From an uncultured Collinsella sp. (GTDB taxonomy: Bacteria; Actinomycetota; Coriobacteriia; Coriobacteriales; Coriobacteriaceae): DNA of 35,916 nt. The notes under the pieces were generated by a model. The model did not search any database, had not been told where the DNA came from, and saw only the letters and a list, made by a program, of their open reading frames with translations. The DNA lies in assembly GCA_900548515.1 (NCBI GenBank), contig URKU01000009.1, positions 1 through 35,916 on the forward strand, written 5' to 3'. Positions 26,847 through 35,827 of the stretch are shown one piece after another (within the stretch, counting starts at the first letter, position 1; the number at the start of each line of letters is the position of its first letter). The translations under genes and the position numbers were made by a program.

Positions 26847-27500
26847 CTACCCCCTCAGCTCGGACAGGTCGCGCGCATCGAGCGAGTGGGAGTCGTCCCA
26901 AATGCGACGCACGACGATGGACATGATGATGACGGCAAAGATGGCGTCGGTGGCGATACCGATCTCGATGATCTCGGGAGCGGTGGGGGCCAAAAGCGCG
27001 AGCGTCACATGGCTGCCGTTTTCCATAAGGCAGTATCCAAAGATCTGCTTCATGATGTTGCGCTGCGAAATGATGCAGGTGAGGCCCACAAAGAAGTGAG
27101 CGAAGCTAATAGCGAGCGCAGGCGTTGCGACCTCGGCCGTGGGCAGGCTGATCTGCGTCACGACGGCAAAGCAAATCGCGACCTCGACGGCGATGATGCA
27201 AATGGCCCACGCGGGCTTAAGGCCGGCCTTGAGCGATGCGTCGCTCGGCTCACCCATCTTCTTGTATGCGCGGTTGAGGATATAAGGGACCAGGACGACC
27301 TTGGTGATAAAGGCAGATCCGGCCCACATAAGCAGCTCCTGCGCACCGGTGGTGGCACCGAGCGTGGCGAGCAGCCCCACGAGCACCAGCGACTGCACTG
27401 CATACCAGCTGATGGCATGCTTGATGTTCTTGGAGACGACCACCATGGTGGACGTGACGATCAGAAGGCCGCCAAGGATGTTGACGATCGAATAACCCAT
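26847..27500 (-). CDS. hyfE: Hydrogenase-4 membrane subunit HyfE (NuoK-like)
   Basis: A 217-residue membrane protein with about six or seven hydrophobic segments, matching HyfE (216 in E. coli) in length and in ISQRNIMKQIFGYCLMENG near residue 132. The family is distantly related to NuoK/MrpC. It lies in the membrane arm between hyfD and hyfF. TAGGAGG precedes the start by eight bases. Its role in proton or sodium passage is inferred from the complex I relationship. Confidence 0.92.
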   Translation of the reverse strand: MGYSIVNILGGLLIVTSTMVVVSKNIKHAISWYAVQSLVLVGLLATLGATTGAQELLMWAGSAFITKVVLVPYILNRAYKKMGEPSDASLKAGLKPAWAICIIAVEVAICFAVVTQISLPTAEVATPALAISFAHFFVGLTCIISQRNIMKQIFGYCLMENGSHVTLALLAPTAPEIIEIGIATDAIFAVIIMSIVVRRIWDDSHSLDARDLSELRG

Positions 27501-27513
27501 GTCGTTCTACCTC

Positions 27514-28971
27514 CTAACCGATCCAGCTGGCCGAAAGCGGGCCGCTGACGATGACCATGATGATGAGCACGATGAACACAAACGCCATCGCGCGGGGAAG
27601 CGGGGCTCCCGCAGCGACCTCTTCGCTCGGCTCGCCGGGCAGGCAATAGCCCATCCACTTGAGGAACCAGGCAAAGGTGGCGACGGTCTCGGCGACCATA
27701 ATGCACACGAGCACCAGGATCGCGACGTTGCAGGCACCCACAGAAAAGCCGCCGGCGATGATCTGGAACTTCGAGAAGAACGTGTTCATGGGCGGCACGC
27801 CGGCAATGGCGAGCGCCGCGACACCGAAGCCCACGCCCGAGATCGGGTACTTCTTTACGATGCCGCGAAGCTTGGGCAGCATACGCGTGCCGAGCGTAAA
27901 GGAGAACGAACCGGCGATCAGGAAGAACAGCGTCTTGGCGAAAGCATGGTTAAAGATGTGGCACACGGCGCCATCAAAGGCCAGCTGGCTGCCAAAGACC
28001 GAAAGGCCCAGACCAAAGAACACATAGGAGAGCTGGGCGATCGTGGAGAAGGCCAGCAGGCGCTTCATGTCCTTTTGCGGCAGGTACATAAGGAAACCAA
28101 AGAGCATGGTGACCATGGCGTCGATAATGGCGACCCAGCCCACGATCTCGGGAATCTCGCCGGCAGAGACGAGTGCGCGCGCGAACACGCACACGCCGAC
28201 CTTGACCATCGAGGCGCCATGCAGGTAGGCCGAAACAGGCGTCGGCGCCTCCATGGCCGAAGGCAGCCACATGTACATGGGGACCTGCGCGGACTTGGCC
28301 CAAGCGGCAAAGAGCACCAGCAGAAGGACGATAGCCTTGAGCTTGGCGTCGAGGCCGGCAATCGCGGTGATGGCGAAGGTGCCGGTGTGGGCAAACACGA
28401 TGGCGGCGCCAAGATACAGGCCGAGCGCACCGATATGCGTGATGATCAGGGCCTTCATGCCGGCCTTCTTGGCCGTAGGCGACATGTAGTAGCTGATGAG
28501 GCCCCAAGAGCAGGCACCCGTGATCTCAAAGAACACGAGCTGGCCCAAAAGGGTCGAGCTGTACACGAGGCCGGCCATGGCGCCGATGAAGGTCGCGAGA
28601 TACGCGTAGAAGCGACGACGCGGTGCGTCGGGATGCTCACGGTTATTCTCGCTCATATAGGGAATCGAATAGATCACGACAAGCAGGCCGATACCCACAA
28701 AGGCGGGCGCAAGCAGCGTGCTCATGCGATCGAAGGTGAATCCCATGACGAGGGTCTGCCCAAACGAGATCAGGGGGACCTGAGTGTCGGGCATGCCGGC
28801 GCCAGCGAAATTCGCGGCGAGGGCGATGGTGCAGACCGTCGAGACGGCGGCACCCAAAACGCTGAACCACTTGGCGTACGGACGGGGGAACAGGGCGACG
28901 AGCACCGAGGCCACCATCGGGGCCGCGATAGCGACCAAGCCGAGAAGGGACAGACTGACTGCAAATGACAT
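27514..28971 (-). CDS. hyfD: Hydrogenase-4 membrane subunit HyfD (antiporter-like)
   Basis: A 485-residue polytopic membrane protein of the NuoL/M/N family, matching HyfD (479). The membrane glutamate is in FFEITGACSWGLISYYM, the lysine region is KDMKRLLAFSTIAQLSY, and PMYMWLPSAMEAPTPVSAYLHG is the usual antiporter signature. HyfD is absent from the FHL-1 (Hyc) complex, so its presence supports the Hyf assignment. Start follows GAAGGGAG. It is 15 bases after hyfC. Confidence 0.94.
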   Translation of the reverse strand: MSFAVSLSLLGLVAIAAPMVASVLVALFPRPYAKWFSVLGAAVSTVCTIALAANFAGAGMPDTQVPLISFGQTLVMGFTFDRMSTLLAPAFVGIGLLVVIYSIPYMSENNREHPDAPRRRFYAYLATFIGAMAGLVYSSTLLGQLVFFEITGACSWGLISYYMSPTAKKAGMKALIITHIGALGLYLGAAIVFAHTGTFAITAIAGLDAKLKAIVLLLVLFAAWAKSAQVPMYMWLPSAMEAPTPVSAYLHGASMVKVGVCVFARALVSAGEIPEIVGWVAIIDAMVTMLFGFLMYLPQKDMKRLLAFSTIAQLSYVFFGLGLSVFGSQLAFDGAVCHIFNHAFAKTLFFLIAGSFSFTLGTRMLPKLRGIVKKYPISGVGFGVAALAIAGVPPMNTFFSKFQIIAGGFSVGACNVAILVLVCIMVAETVATFAWFLKWMGYCLPGEPSEEVAAGAPLPRAMAFVFIVLIIMVIVSGPLSASWIG

Positions 28972-28986
28972 TGTTTCTCCCTTCTC

Positions 28987-29913
28987 CTACACGCCTACGA
29001 CCACGAAGACAAACGCCAGAACGGCGATGCCCACAACGGCCCAGGTCTGATTACCGAGTACCTTAAAACGCGAGCGCGAGCAGGAGTTCTCGATCACGCC
29101 GCATACGACAAAGTCGACCAGGCACTTCACCAGGAAGATGACGGCGCCCAGAACGGCAGCGGCGCCCACAGTCGCGGGCTCGCCCCAAGGGATGAAGATC
29201 GCGCAGAACCAAGCGACGACCAGGACCTGTTTCATGGACATGGCAAGCTTGGCCATGGCGAGCGACGGGCCGGAAAGCTCGGCAAGCGGACCCTCCTGAA
29301 GCTCCTGCTCGGCCTCGGCCTGATCAAAGGGCAGCTTGCCGAGTTCCATGTAGCAGGCAATCGCAAAGGCGATGCCGGCGAGGATCACGGCGACCGGCGC
29401 GTCGATGGCGCCCGTCATGATGTGCTGACCCATGGTGGCGATATCGGTGGAGCCGCACACCAGGGCGGCGGCAAACAACGCCAGCAGCATGGACGGCTCG
29501 ATGAGCACGCTCATGAGCAGCTCGCGGACGCCGCCGATACCGGCGTAGGCGTTGGACGAATCCACACCGCAGAGGGCGAAGAAGAAGCGGGCGAGCGCCA
29601 GGCTGTACATGATGGTGATGGCGTCACCAAAGACCGGGATGGGGCTTTGTGCCGTAAAGAGCGGCAGACCCATCGCGAGCATAAAGGCGACGGCGAAGAA
29701 CAGCGGCGGCATGATGCGCAGCGCAAAGCTCGCATCCTCGCTCTGGGACTCGGGGCGCGCAAAGAGCTTGGCCAGGTCGCGGTAGTCCTGCATGATGCTG
29801 GGGCCGCGACGGTTGTGCATCTTGGCGCGGATCACGCGGCCGAGACCGGAGAAGAACGGTGCGACGGCCATGACGACCACGCCCTGCAGAACGGCAAGTA
29901 CGATGTTGTTCAT
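28987..29913 (-). CDS. hyfC: Hydrogenase membrane anchor subunit HyfC (NuoH-like)
   Basis: A 308-residue integral membrane protein that anchors the hydrogenase arm, homologous to NuoH and HycD/HyfC (307/315). VIRAKMHNRRGPSIMQDYRDLAKLF near residue 27 is the NuoH hallmark; the quinone-site-facing loop GKLPFDQAEAEQELQEGP near 195 is also typical. GGAGGGGAG precedes the ATG. It stands 12 bases after hyfB. Confidence 0.95.
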   Translation of the reverse strand: MNNIVLAVLQGVVVMAVAPFFSGLGRVIRAKMHNRRGPSIMQDYRDLAKLFARPESQSEDASFALRIMPPLFFAVAFMLAMGLPLFTAQSPIPVFGDAITIMYSLALARFFFALCGVDSSNAYAGIGGVRELLMSVLIEPSMLLALFAAALVCGSTDIATMGQHIMTGAIDAPVAVILAGIAFAIACYMELGKLPFDQAEAEQELQEGPLAELSGPSLAMAKLAMSMKQVLVVAWFCAIFIPWGEPATVGAAAVLGAVIFLVKCLVDFVVCGVIENSCSRSRFKVLGNQTWAVVGIAVLAFVFVVVGV

Positions 29914-29925
29914 GCTCTCCCCTCC

Positions 29926-31944
29926 TTAACCCATTTGCACGGCGAGCACGAGGAACACCACGAGTGCCGCGACGATGTAGCAGATATAGATGCTGTAGTT
30001 GCCGCCCTCGAGCTTAGTCGCAAGGTCGGCGAGCTTCTCGACACCCTTATGCGGGGCATCGACGAGAACCTTGTCGGGCACGGGCTCCACGGCCTCGGCC
30101 ACACCGGTGAGCTTCTGGAAGAAGTGCGCGATGGACCAGCAGACAGCCGTGCAGCGGTCACGCAGCGTGTAGAGCGGCTGCATAAACCAGGAAACCTCGG
30201 AGGCAAAGGTCGTGGCCACGACGGGCATATGCTCGTTGGGAGCATAGCCGCATGCCCACGGCTGAGACTTCTGCACCTTGCCGACGGTCTTGAGCTTGCG
30301 ATAACCGCAGGCAAGGCCGACGAGCACCACAAGCGCAATAGCGATCGCGGGCGTGGAGGTGGCAGCGCCGGAGTACTGGTTCATGAGTTCCATGCCCTCG
30401 GCGGCAAACACGCCACCGTAAGGATGCAGCACGGACGCGGCGACATCGACCAGCACGGGTGCGATCACGGGAGCGCCAATGCCCAGCACGACGCAGATGG
30501 CCGCAAGCAGCCCCTGCGCAAACACCATGGGGGCGGGAACCTCCTTGGCATTGGCCGCGGCCTCGGAGCGGGGCGCGGAGGCAAAGGAGACGCCATAGGC
30601 CTTGACGAAGCACGTGACAGCCAGCGCGCCGGTAATGGCAAGCGCGACGGCAGCGAACACGGCCACGATCATGACGGCCTTGTCGCCCTGCATGGCGGCG
30701 TTAAAGAGCGACTGGTAGGTCAACCACTCGGATACAAAGCCGTTGAAGGGCGGAATGGCCGAGATGGCAAGCGCGCCAATAAGGAAGCAGATGGCCGTTG
30801 CCGGCATACGACGGAACAGACCGCCCATCTTCTCCATATTGCGCGTACCCGTGGAGTACAGCAGCGCACCGGCGCCCAAGAACAGCTCGCCCTTAAACAT
30901 CGCATGGTTAAACGTGTGGTAGAGGGCGGCCATCAGGGCCAGGACGGCGATGCCGACAGAGTTGAGCGCCATGGCGGCCATGGAAGCGCCGACGCCGAGC
31001 AGAATGATGCCGATGTTCTCGACGGAGTGATAGGCCAGCAGGCGCTTGATGTCATGCTCCTGCAGGGCGAAGGCCACGCCGAGGACCGACGAGATCGCAC
31101 CGAAGACCATGACCATAAGGCCCCACCAGACCTGAACGCCCGAGGCGGAGAGCAGGTCGAGACCACCCTTGAGGATACCGAAGATACCGATCTTGATCAT
31201 GCCGCCGGACATGAGGGCCGACACGTTGGACGGCGCCTCGGGATGCGCCTTGGGCAGCCAGCCGTGCAGCGGGATGATACCGGCCTTGGCGCCAAAGCCA
31301 AAGAAGGCGAGCACGAAGCACACGGATGCGACCGCGGGGCTAAACTGCGTGGCGCGGAAATCCGCAAAGGCAAACGAGCCACCGGCGAAGTTGGTCATGG
31401 TGAGGAAGCTCGCCATGATGAGCACAAAGCCCACGTGCGCGATCACAAAGTAGAGCCAACCGCCATGGATGGAGTTCTCGTTCTCCTCGATCACGACCAG
31501 GAAGTACGAGGTCAGCGACATGAGCTCAAAGGCGACCAGGAACCAAAACACGTTGTCGGCGGTGATGACGAGCATCATGGACGCCACGAAGGTGTTAAAG
31601 AAGAAACCGGCGCGGCCTTTTTTGCCCGGGTACTCATCAAAGTAGTTGAGACCGTAGATCGAGCCGGCAAACGCGAGCACCGAGATGAGCGCCACGAACA
31701 GGCCGGACAGCTGATTGAGCAGCAGCTGGAAATGGGCAAACGGGAAGAACACGATGGTGTCGACCGACGTGACATCGCCCAGCACGGCCTGGATACCGGC
31801 CACAAACGAAAGCACCGCGGCAACGGCGCCGATAAGGCAACCGGCGGTCTTGGCGGCGTTATCGGCCTTGATCAGCAGAACCGAGGCGAGCGCACCGATG
31901 CACGAGACGGCAAGCGATGCGATAAACAGCGTCATGCTATCCAT
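29926..31944 (-). CDS. hyfB: Hydrogenase-4 membrane subunit HyfB (antiporter-like)
   Basis: A 672-residue polytopic membrane protein, the same length as E. coli HyfB and longer than HycC (608). It contains AFELMSLTSYFLVVIEE with the conserved glutamate, GIIPLHGWLPKAHPEAPSNVSALMSG and KRLLAYHSVENIG, all features of NuoL/M-type ion-translocating subunits. The start overlaps the hyfA stop by eight bases, indicating translational coupling, with AGGGAG eight bases upstream. Confidence 0.95.
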   Translation of the reverse strand: MDSMTLFIASLAVSCIGALASVLLIKADNAAKTAGCLIGAVAAVLSFVAGIQAVLGDVTSVDTIVFFPFAHFQLLLNQLSGLFVALISVLAFAGSIYGLNYFDEYPGKKGRAGFFFNTFVASMMLVITADNVFWFLVAFELMSLTSYFLVVIEENENSIHGGWLYFVIAHVGFVLIMASFLTMTNFAGGSFAFADFRATQFSPAVASVCFVLAFFGFGAKAGIIPLHGWLPKAHPEAPSNVSALMSGGMIKIGIFGILKGGLDLLSASGVQVWWGLMVMVFGAISSVLGVAFALQEHDIKRLLAYHSVENIGIILLGVGASMAAMALNSVGIAVLALMAALYHTFNHAMFKGELFLGAGALLYSTGTRNMEKMGGLFRRMPATAICFLIGALAISAIPPFNGFVSEWLTYQSLFNAAMQGDKAVMIVAVFAAVALAITGALAVTCFVKAYGVSFASAPRSEAAANAKEVPAPMVFAQGLLAAICVVLGIGAPVIAPVLVDVAASVLHPYGGVFAAEGMELMNQYSGAATSTPAIAIALVVLVGLACGYRKLKTVGKVQKSQPWACGYAPNEHMPVVATTFASEVSWFMQPLYTLRDRCTAVCWSIAHFFQKLTGVAEAVEPVPDKVLVDAPHKGVEKLADLATKLEGGNYSIYICYIVAALVVFLVLAVQMG

Positions 31945-32554
31945 TGTTTACGCTCCCTTCTGCTTTCTCGGACAGGCCCTGGGCCACAGCGGTAACGTCG
32001 ACGACCAGACCGTTTTCGATCGAGCGCAGGCGCTTGGCCTCGTCGAGCTCGCGATCGGCCGAGCCGCCCATAACGGTCAGCGCCTTGGTGGGGCACGCCG
32101 CCACACAATGCGGGCCGTCCGGATCGAAGGCGCACAGGTCGCACTTGACAGCGCAGGTGTACTGACCAGGAGCCCACGTAAGCAGGCTGCTCAGGGACTT
32201 AGGATACGAAGGCGTCGGGTCGCACATGCCTGCGACACCGGCGATAGACGTGCCATCGGGATGGATGGCTCCGAAGGGGCACGCGATGGCGCACAGCCTG
32301 CACCCGATGCACTCCTGCTCCTTGACGTGGATGCGATCGCCATCGTGCTCGATGGCATTCACCGGGCAAACCTCGGCGCAGGGGGCACCCTCGCAATGGT
32401 GGCAGGCAAGGGCGGCCGAAATACCGCCGGTCTTCACGAGCGCCAGGCGCGGCGTATCCTGAAGACCCTGCATCCGGTGGGCGTCGGCACAGGCGGACTG
32501 GCATGTTCCGCAGCCGATGCACCTCTCCGGGTTGATGTCGATGAAGCGGTTCAT
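31937..32554 (-). CDS. hyfA: Ferredoxin subunit linking formate dehydrogenase to hydrogenase (HycB/HyfA-like)
   Basis: A 205-residue protein predicted to bind four 4Fe-4S clusters: CIGCGTCQSAC, CHHCEGAPCAEVCP, CIGCRLCAIACP and CDLC...CVAACP. It aligns along its length with E. coli HycB (203), including the insert LSSLLTWAPG (STLLDWVPG in HycB), which supports the docking subunit for FdhF rather than a general ferredoxin. ATG at 32554 has AAGGA seven bases upstream; a GTG two codons earlier is too close. It follows fdhF after a 78-base gap with a strong hairpin. Confidence 0.93.
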   Translation of the reverse strand: MNRFIDINPERCIGCGTCQSACADAHRMQGLQDTPRLALVKTGGISAALACHHCEGAPCAEVCPVNAIEHDGDRIHVKEQECIGCRLCAIACPFGAIHPDGTSIAGVAGMCDPTPSYPKSLSSLLTWAPGQYTCAVKCDLCAFDPDGPHCVAACPTKALTVMGGSADRELDEAKRLRSIENGLVVDVTAVAQGLSEKAEGSVNNG

Positions 32555-32576
32555 CCCCACTTCCTTTCAAAATAAC

Positions 32577-32611
32577 GGGCCGGGCTCCCGAACGTACGGG
32601 ACGCCCGGCCC
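32577..32611 (-). promoter_or_regulatory. Strong hairpin in the fdhF-hyfA gap
   Basis: GGGCCGGGC (32577-32585) pairs with GCCCGGCCC (32603-32611), extended by TCCCG/CGGGA with one bulged C around a six-base loop. On the minus strand it is followed by GTTATTTTG, a weak U-run. It may attenuate transcription or protect the fdhF end of a processed message. Confidence 0.6.
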
Positions 32612-32632
32612 AAAAAGCCAACGAGAACGGGA

Positions 32633-34855
32633 CTACACGATTTGATTCATGTGCGTCTCGTCGTCGAACTTGGCGGCGCCGGGCTCAACGTCCTGGGGAG
32701 CGGCGGCGTCCACCAGAGCCTGCTTGAGCTCGGTGTACTGACGCTCGACCTCGCCCTCTGCCCAGACCTGGTCGGCAATGGCGTCGACCTGGCAGGCGGA
32801 GAACTTGTCCTCGGGCGTATGCGAGACCGGGTCGACCTTGTGCATGGTCAGCTCGTTGCACTTGCCGATCCACCACTGGTAGGTCATATAGACCGTGCCC
32901 TTGTTGATACGGTCGCTCACGTCGGCGCGGCTGTATACCTGGCCGCGGCGGCTGTGAATCGAGACGATGTCGCCGTTCTTGATGCCGCGCGCCTGGGCGT
33001 CCGCGGGATTCATGCGGACAAAACCGGGCTCGTCGGCGAGCAGCGCCAGCGTCTTGCAGTTGCCGGTCATCGAGCGGCAGCTGTAGTGGCCAACCTCACG
33101 GACGGTGCACAGGATGAGCGGGTACTCATCGTCAGGAAGCTCGGAGGGCGCCTCCCAGTCGTGCGCCATCAGGTTGGCGCGGCCGTCCTTGGTGGTGAAC
33201 TTGCCGCCTGCGAACATGTCGGCCGTACCGTGGTCGTTCACATCGGTGCTCTTGACCGGCCACTGGGCGTAGCCGCCCTCGGGGGCCATCTTCTCGTAGG
33301 TTGCGCCCACAAAGTTGGGGCACAGGCTAATGCACTCGTTCCAGATCTGCTCGGTGTTGTCGTAGTGCATGGGATAGCCCATGCGCGTGGACAGGTCCGC
33401 GAAGATCTCCCAGTCGTGGCGGCACTCGCCCTTGGGCGGAACGGCCGCGTCAAAGTGCTGGAAGCTACGGTCGGATGCGGTAAAGACACCCTCGTGCTCG
33501 CCCCAAGAGGTGGCAGGCAGGATGACGTCGGCGAGCATGGTCGTCTGCGTCATAAAGATGTCCTGGCAAATGAACAGATCCAGCTCGGAGAGCGTCTTGC
33601 GCATACCGGCCGAATCGGGCTCGGTCTGCACCGGGTCCTCGCCGTAGTTGTAGAAGCAGTGCACCTTGCCCTCGTCGACCAGGTGGCCCAGGTCGGTGAG
33701 CTTGTAGCCCTCCTCGAGTGGGAGCTTTTCCTCGGGCACGCCCCAAGCCTTGGCAAACTTGGCGCGCACGGCCGGGTCGGTGACCTTCTGGTAGCCAGGG
33801 TACAGGTTGGGCAGCATGCCCATATCGCAGGAGCCCTGGACGTTATTCTGGCCACGCACGGGCGCGAGACCGGAATTGGGTTTGCCGATCTGGCCGGCAA
33901 CGCAGGCGATGGAGGCGATGGTGTGCACCGTCTTCAGGTTCTGCTTCTGCTGGCATACGCCCATGCCCCAGCCAATGATGGCAGAGGGCTTCGCCGTGGC
34001 GTACATCTCGGCAGCTTGGTGGATCAACGCGGGCTCAACACCCGTGATGTCCTGTACGGATTCGGGAGTGTAGTTCTTGATGGTCTCCCACCACTCGTCA
34101 AAGCCGTTCGTGTGCTCGGCGACGAATTCCTTGTCGTAGAGGCCATCGTTGACCAGACAGTTGGCAAAGGCGTTGAGGAACGCGACGTTGCAACCGTTCT
34201 TGATCGGAAGGTAGATATCGGCGATACGCGCGGTTTCGATATGGCGCGGGTCGGCGACGATGATCTTGCAACCCTTTTCTTTGGCTCGCACGATACGCCT
34301 TGCGACGATGGGGTGCGAATCGGCAGGGTTATAGCCGAAGAGGAAAATGCAGCCCGCATCCTCCATACCGGGGATGGAGCATGACATGCAACCTGAACCA
34401 ACCGTGTCCATCAGACCGAGGACAGTAGGGCCGTGTCAAGTACGGGCGCAGTTGTCCACGCTGTGGGTGCCGATGCACGCACGCGTAAACTTCTGCATGA
34501 CGTAGTTCGCCTCATTGCCGCCGCCTCGCGAAGAGCCGGTGGTCATGACAGCGTTAGGACCATATTCGTCAATTATGGCCTGCATCTTAGATGCGGTGAA
34601 ATCCAGTGCCTCGTCCCAGCTTACGCGCTCAAGATCCGCGCCCTTAGTGCGGCGGATCATCGGGTGCAGTACGCGAGGAGTCAAGATCTTGGTGTCGTTG
34701 ATGAAGTCGTAGCCGCTCATGCCTTTAAGGCACAGCTCGCCCTGATTGGTGATGCCGTTGAGCGGTTCGGTACCCACGACCTGGCCGTTTTGGACCAAGA
34801 GGTTAAACTGGCAACCGGCGCCGCAGTACGGGCAGATCACTTTATGCTTCTCCAT
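32633..34855 (-). CDS. fdhF: Formate dehydrogenase H, selenocysteine-containing (in-frame UGA at codon 140)
   Basis: A 740-residue cytoplasmic molybdenum enzyme oxidising formate to CO2. C8, C11, C15 and C42 bind the 4Fe-4S cluster, at the same numbers as in E. coli FdhF. The frame appears as two pieces split by TGA at 34438-34436, but the flanks read CART-U-HGPT, matching E. coli CARV-U-HGPS around Sec140, and a SECIS-like hairpin follows, so the UGA encodes selenocysteine rather than stop. There is no Tat signal. Downstream are the MopB folds and the C-terminal dinucleotide-binding domain (LILCTVREVGHYSCRSMT). ATG at 34855 has GGAGGG six bases upstream. It precedes the hyf genes and so is dedicated to this complex. 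Confidence 0.97.
34403..34438 (-). promoter_or_regulatory. SECIS-like hairpin of fdhF with Sec UGA codon
   Basis: Starting at the UGA (34438-34436), UGUCC (34424-34420) pairs with GGACA (34409-34405) around a ten-base loop UCGGUCUGAU. GGUCU begins 18 bases after the UGA, the same distance as in E. coli fdhF, whose SelB-binding loop also has GGUCU. The bases are also coding (TVLGLMD), as in all bacterial SECIS elements. Confidence 0.82.
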
Positions 34856-34878
34856 GACACCCTCCTTCCTTTCTCTGC

Positions 34879-34894
34879 TACCGATTAATCGGTA
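34879..34894. promoter_or_regulatory. Perfect 16-bp palindrome upstream of fdhF
   Basis: TACCGATTAATCGGTA lies 24 bases before the fdhF ATG in the 76-base gap after the HydN-like gene. Perfect dyad symmetry with an AT-rich centre is typical of a helix-turn-helix dimer site. No regulator is known from the sequence. Confidence 0.45.
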
Positions 34895-34931
34895 CGTATT
34901 TGACAATCGTTGGGCTTGTATGGCCGCCCGC

Positions 34932-35450
34932 CTACGCCTCGTTTTCGATGGTGGCGCGGGCACGCTCGGCAGTCAGCTCCGCCAGGCGTTCCTCGTCTAC
35001 CAGGGTGAGGCCCTTGGTCGGGCACGCCTCGGCACACGCCGGACCGCCGGGACGGTCCACGCACAGGTCGCACTTGAGCACGAAGCTCTTAGTCTGCGAC
35101 CCCACGCGAACGTCGCCCATCAAGACGGGGACCTGCGTGGTCGCCACGCTCACGGCACCAAAGGGGCAAGCCATGACGCAGCTTTTGCAGCCGATGCAGT
35201 TGTCCTCGTTGACGCCGATGCGATGGTTCTTTGGATCAAAGAACAGCGCCCCCGTAGGACATGCCTTGGCACACGGCGCGTCCTCGCAATGGTGGCAGGC
35301 CACCGGTGCGGAGATCTCGTACGTGCGCGTCACGCGCAGGCGCGGTGCGGCGATGTTGCCGGGAATGTCGTGCGCCTCGATGCACGCCGCCATACAGGTT
35401 TGGCACCCAATGCAGCGTGAGGAATCGGCTACGACTCGTTTATTGCCCAT
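34932..35450 (-). CDS. hydN: HydN-like four-cluster ferredoxin, formate dehydrogenase electron carrier
   Basis: A 172-residue electron carrier with CIGCQTCMAAC, CHHCEDAPCAKACP, CIGCKSCVMACP and CDLC...CAEACP, four predicted 4Fe-4S sites. It resembles E. coli HydN (175) more than HycB: it lacks the HycB-specific insert. HydN is linked to FdhF activity and maturation in enterobacteria. ATG at 35450 has AGGAGG ten bases upstream; longer in-frame starts would add 58 unrelated residues. It is the first gene of the operon, 76 bases before fdhF. Calling it HydN rather than a duplicated HycB is a judgment from length and motif. Confidence 0.82.
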   Translation of the reverse strand: MGNKRVVADSSRCIGCQTCMAACIEAHDIPGNIAAPRLRVTRTYEISAPVACHHCEDAPCAKACPTGALFFDPKNHRIGVNEDNCIGCKSCVMACPFGAVSVATTQVPVLMGDVRVGSQTKSFVLKCDLCVDRPGGPACAEACPTKGLTLVDEERLAELTAERARATIENEA

Positions 35451-35627
35451 GTTGTTCACTCCCTCCTGAATCCCATGCCGGAGAGACCCTGTCGACGTTG
35501 CCCCGGACCGCCCGTGGTCCGGCATCGGCGTATCGAAAGCCTGCGGCGAAACAGACAATCGATGGAATCTCCCCAACGGTATACAGGTTGAATATACGCA
35601 GTTGCAGGCGGCAAACTTGGGCATAGG

Positions 35628-35657
35628 CCCTGCAATACGGGTGTATTGCAGGGGTTT
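35628..35657. promoter_or_regulatory. Perfect 11-bp inverted repeat with tetraloop in the divergent region
   Basis: CCCTGCAATAC and GTATTGCAGGG flank GGGT at 35628-35653, followed by GTTTT on the plus strand. It sits about 180 bases before hydN and 220 before the divergent gene. It could be an operator for the formate operon or a plus-strand terminator-like hairpin. Confidence 0.5.
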
Positions 35658-35748
35658 TGGCAGGTTGGGATTATTCTCGGTGGACTATAAAGGGGAGTGT
35701 ATTACACGCGTATCTGTTCAGGTTTTTCGCGCTCGCTTTTTGAGGATG

Positions 35749-35764
35749 TACTACGCTTGTAGTA
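35749..35764. promoter_or_regulatory. Small inverted repeat TACTAC-GCTT-GTAGTA
   Basis: Perfect six-base half-sites around four bases, just upstream of the candidate plus-strand promoter. Related GTAGTG-type half-sites recur at 35784-35802. Possible regulator site. Confidence 0.35.
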
Positions 35765-35767
35765 ATG

Positions 35768-35796
35768 TTTACACTCATTAACTGTAGTGAAATAAA
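35768..35796 (+). promoter_or_regulatory. Candidate promoter of the divergent gene
   Basis: TTTACA (35768-35773), a 17-base spacer and AATAAA (35791-35796). The start point would fall near 35803, directly before the tandem repeats at 35807-35827. Five and four of six consensus positions match. Confidence 0.42.
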
Positions 35797-35806
35797 GTAG
35801 TGATCA

Positions 35807-35827
35807 CGCAGTCATTGCGCAGTCATT
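35807..35827 (+). repeat. Tandem CGCAGTCATT repeats, 11-base period
   Basis: CGCAGTCATT occurs at 35807-35816 and 35818-35827. The 11-base step is one helical turn, so one protein could bind both on the same DNA face, just downstream of the predicted start point. Confidence 0.55.

Noticed and set aside
32633..34963. fdhF as a pseudogene or two separate genes
   Set aside because: The UGA lies exactly at the Sec position with a SECIS-like hairpin, and selA, selB and selC are nearby.
35451..35700. Sigma-54 promoter for the formate operon
   Set aside because: No GG-N10-GC element at the right spacing was seen on the minus strand.
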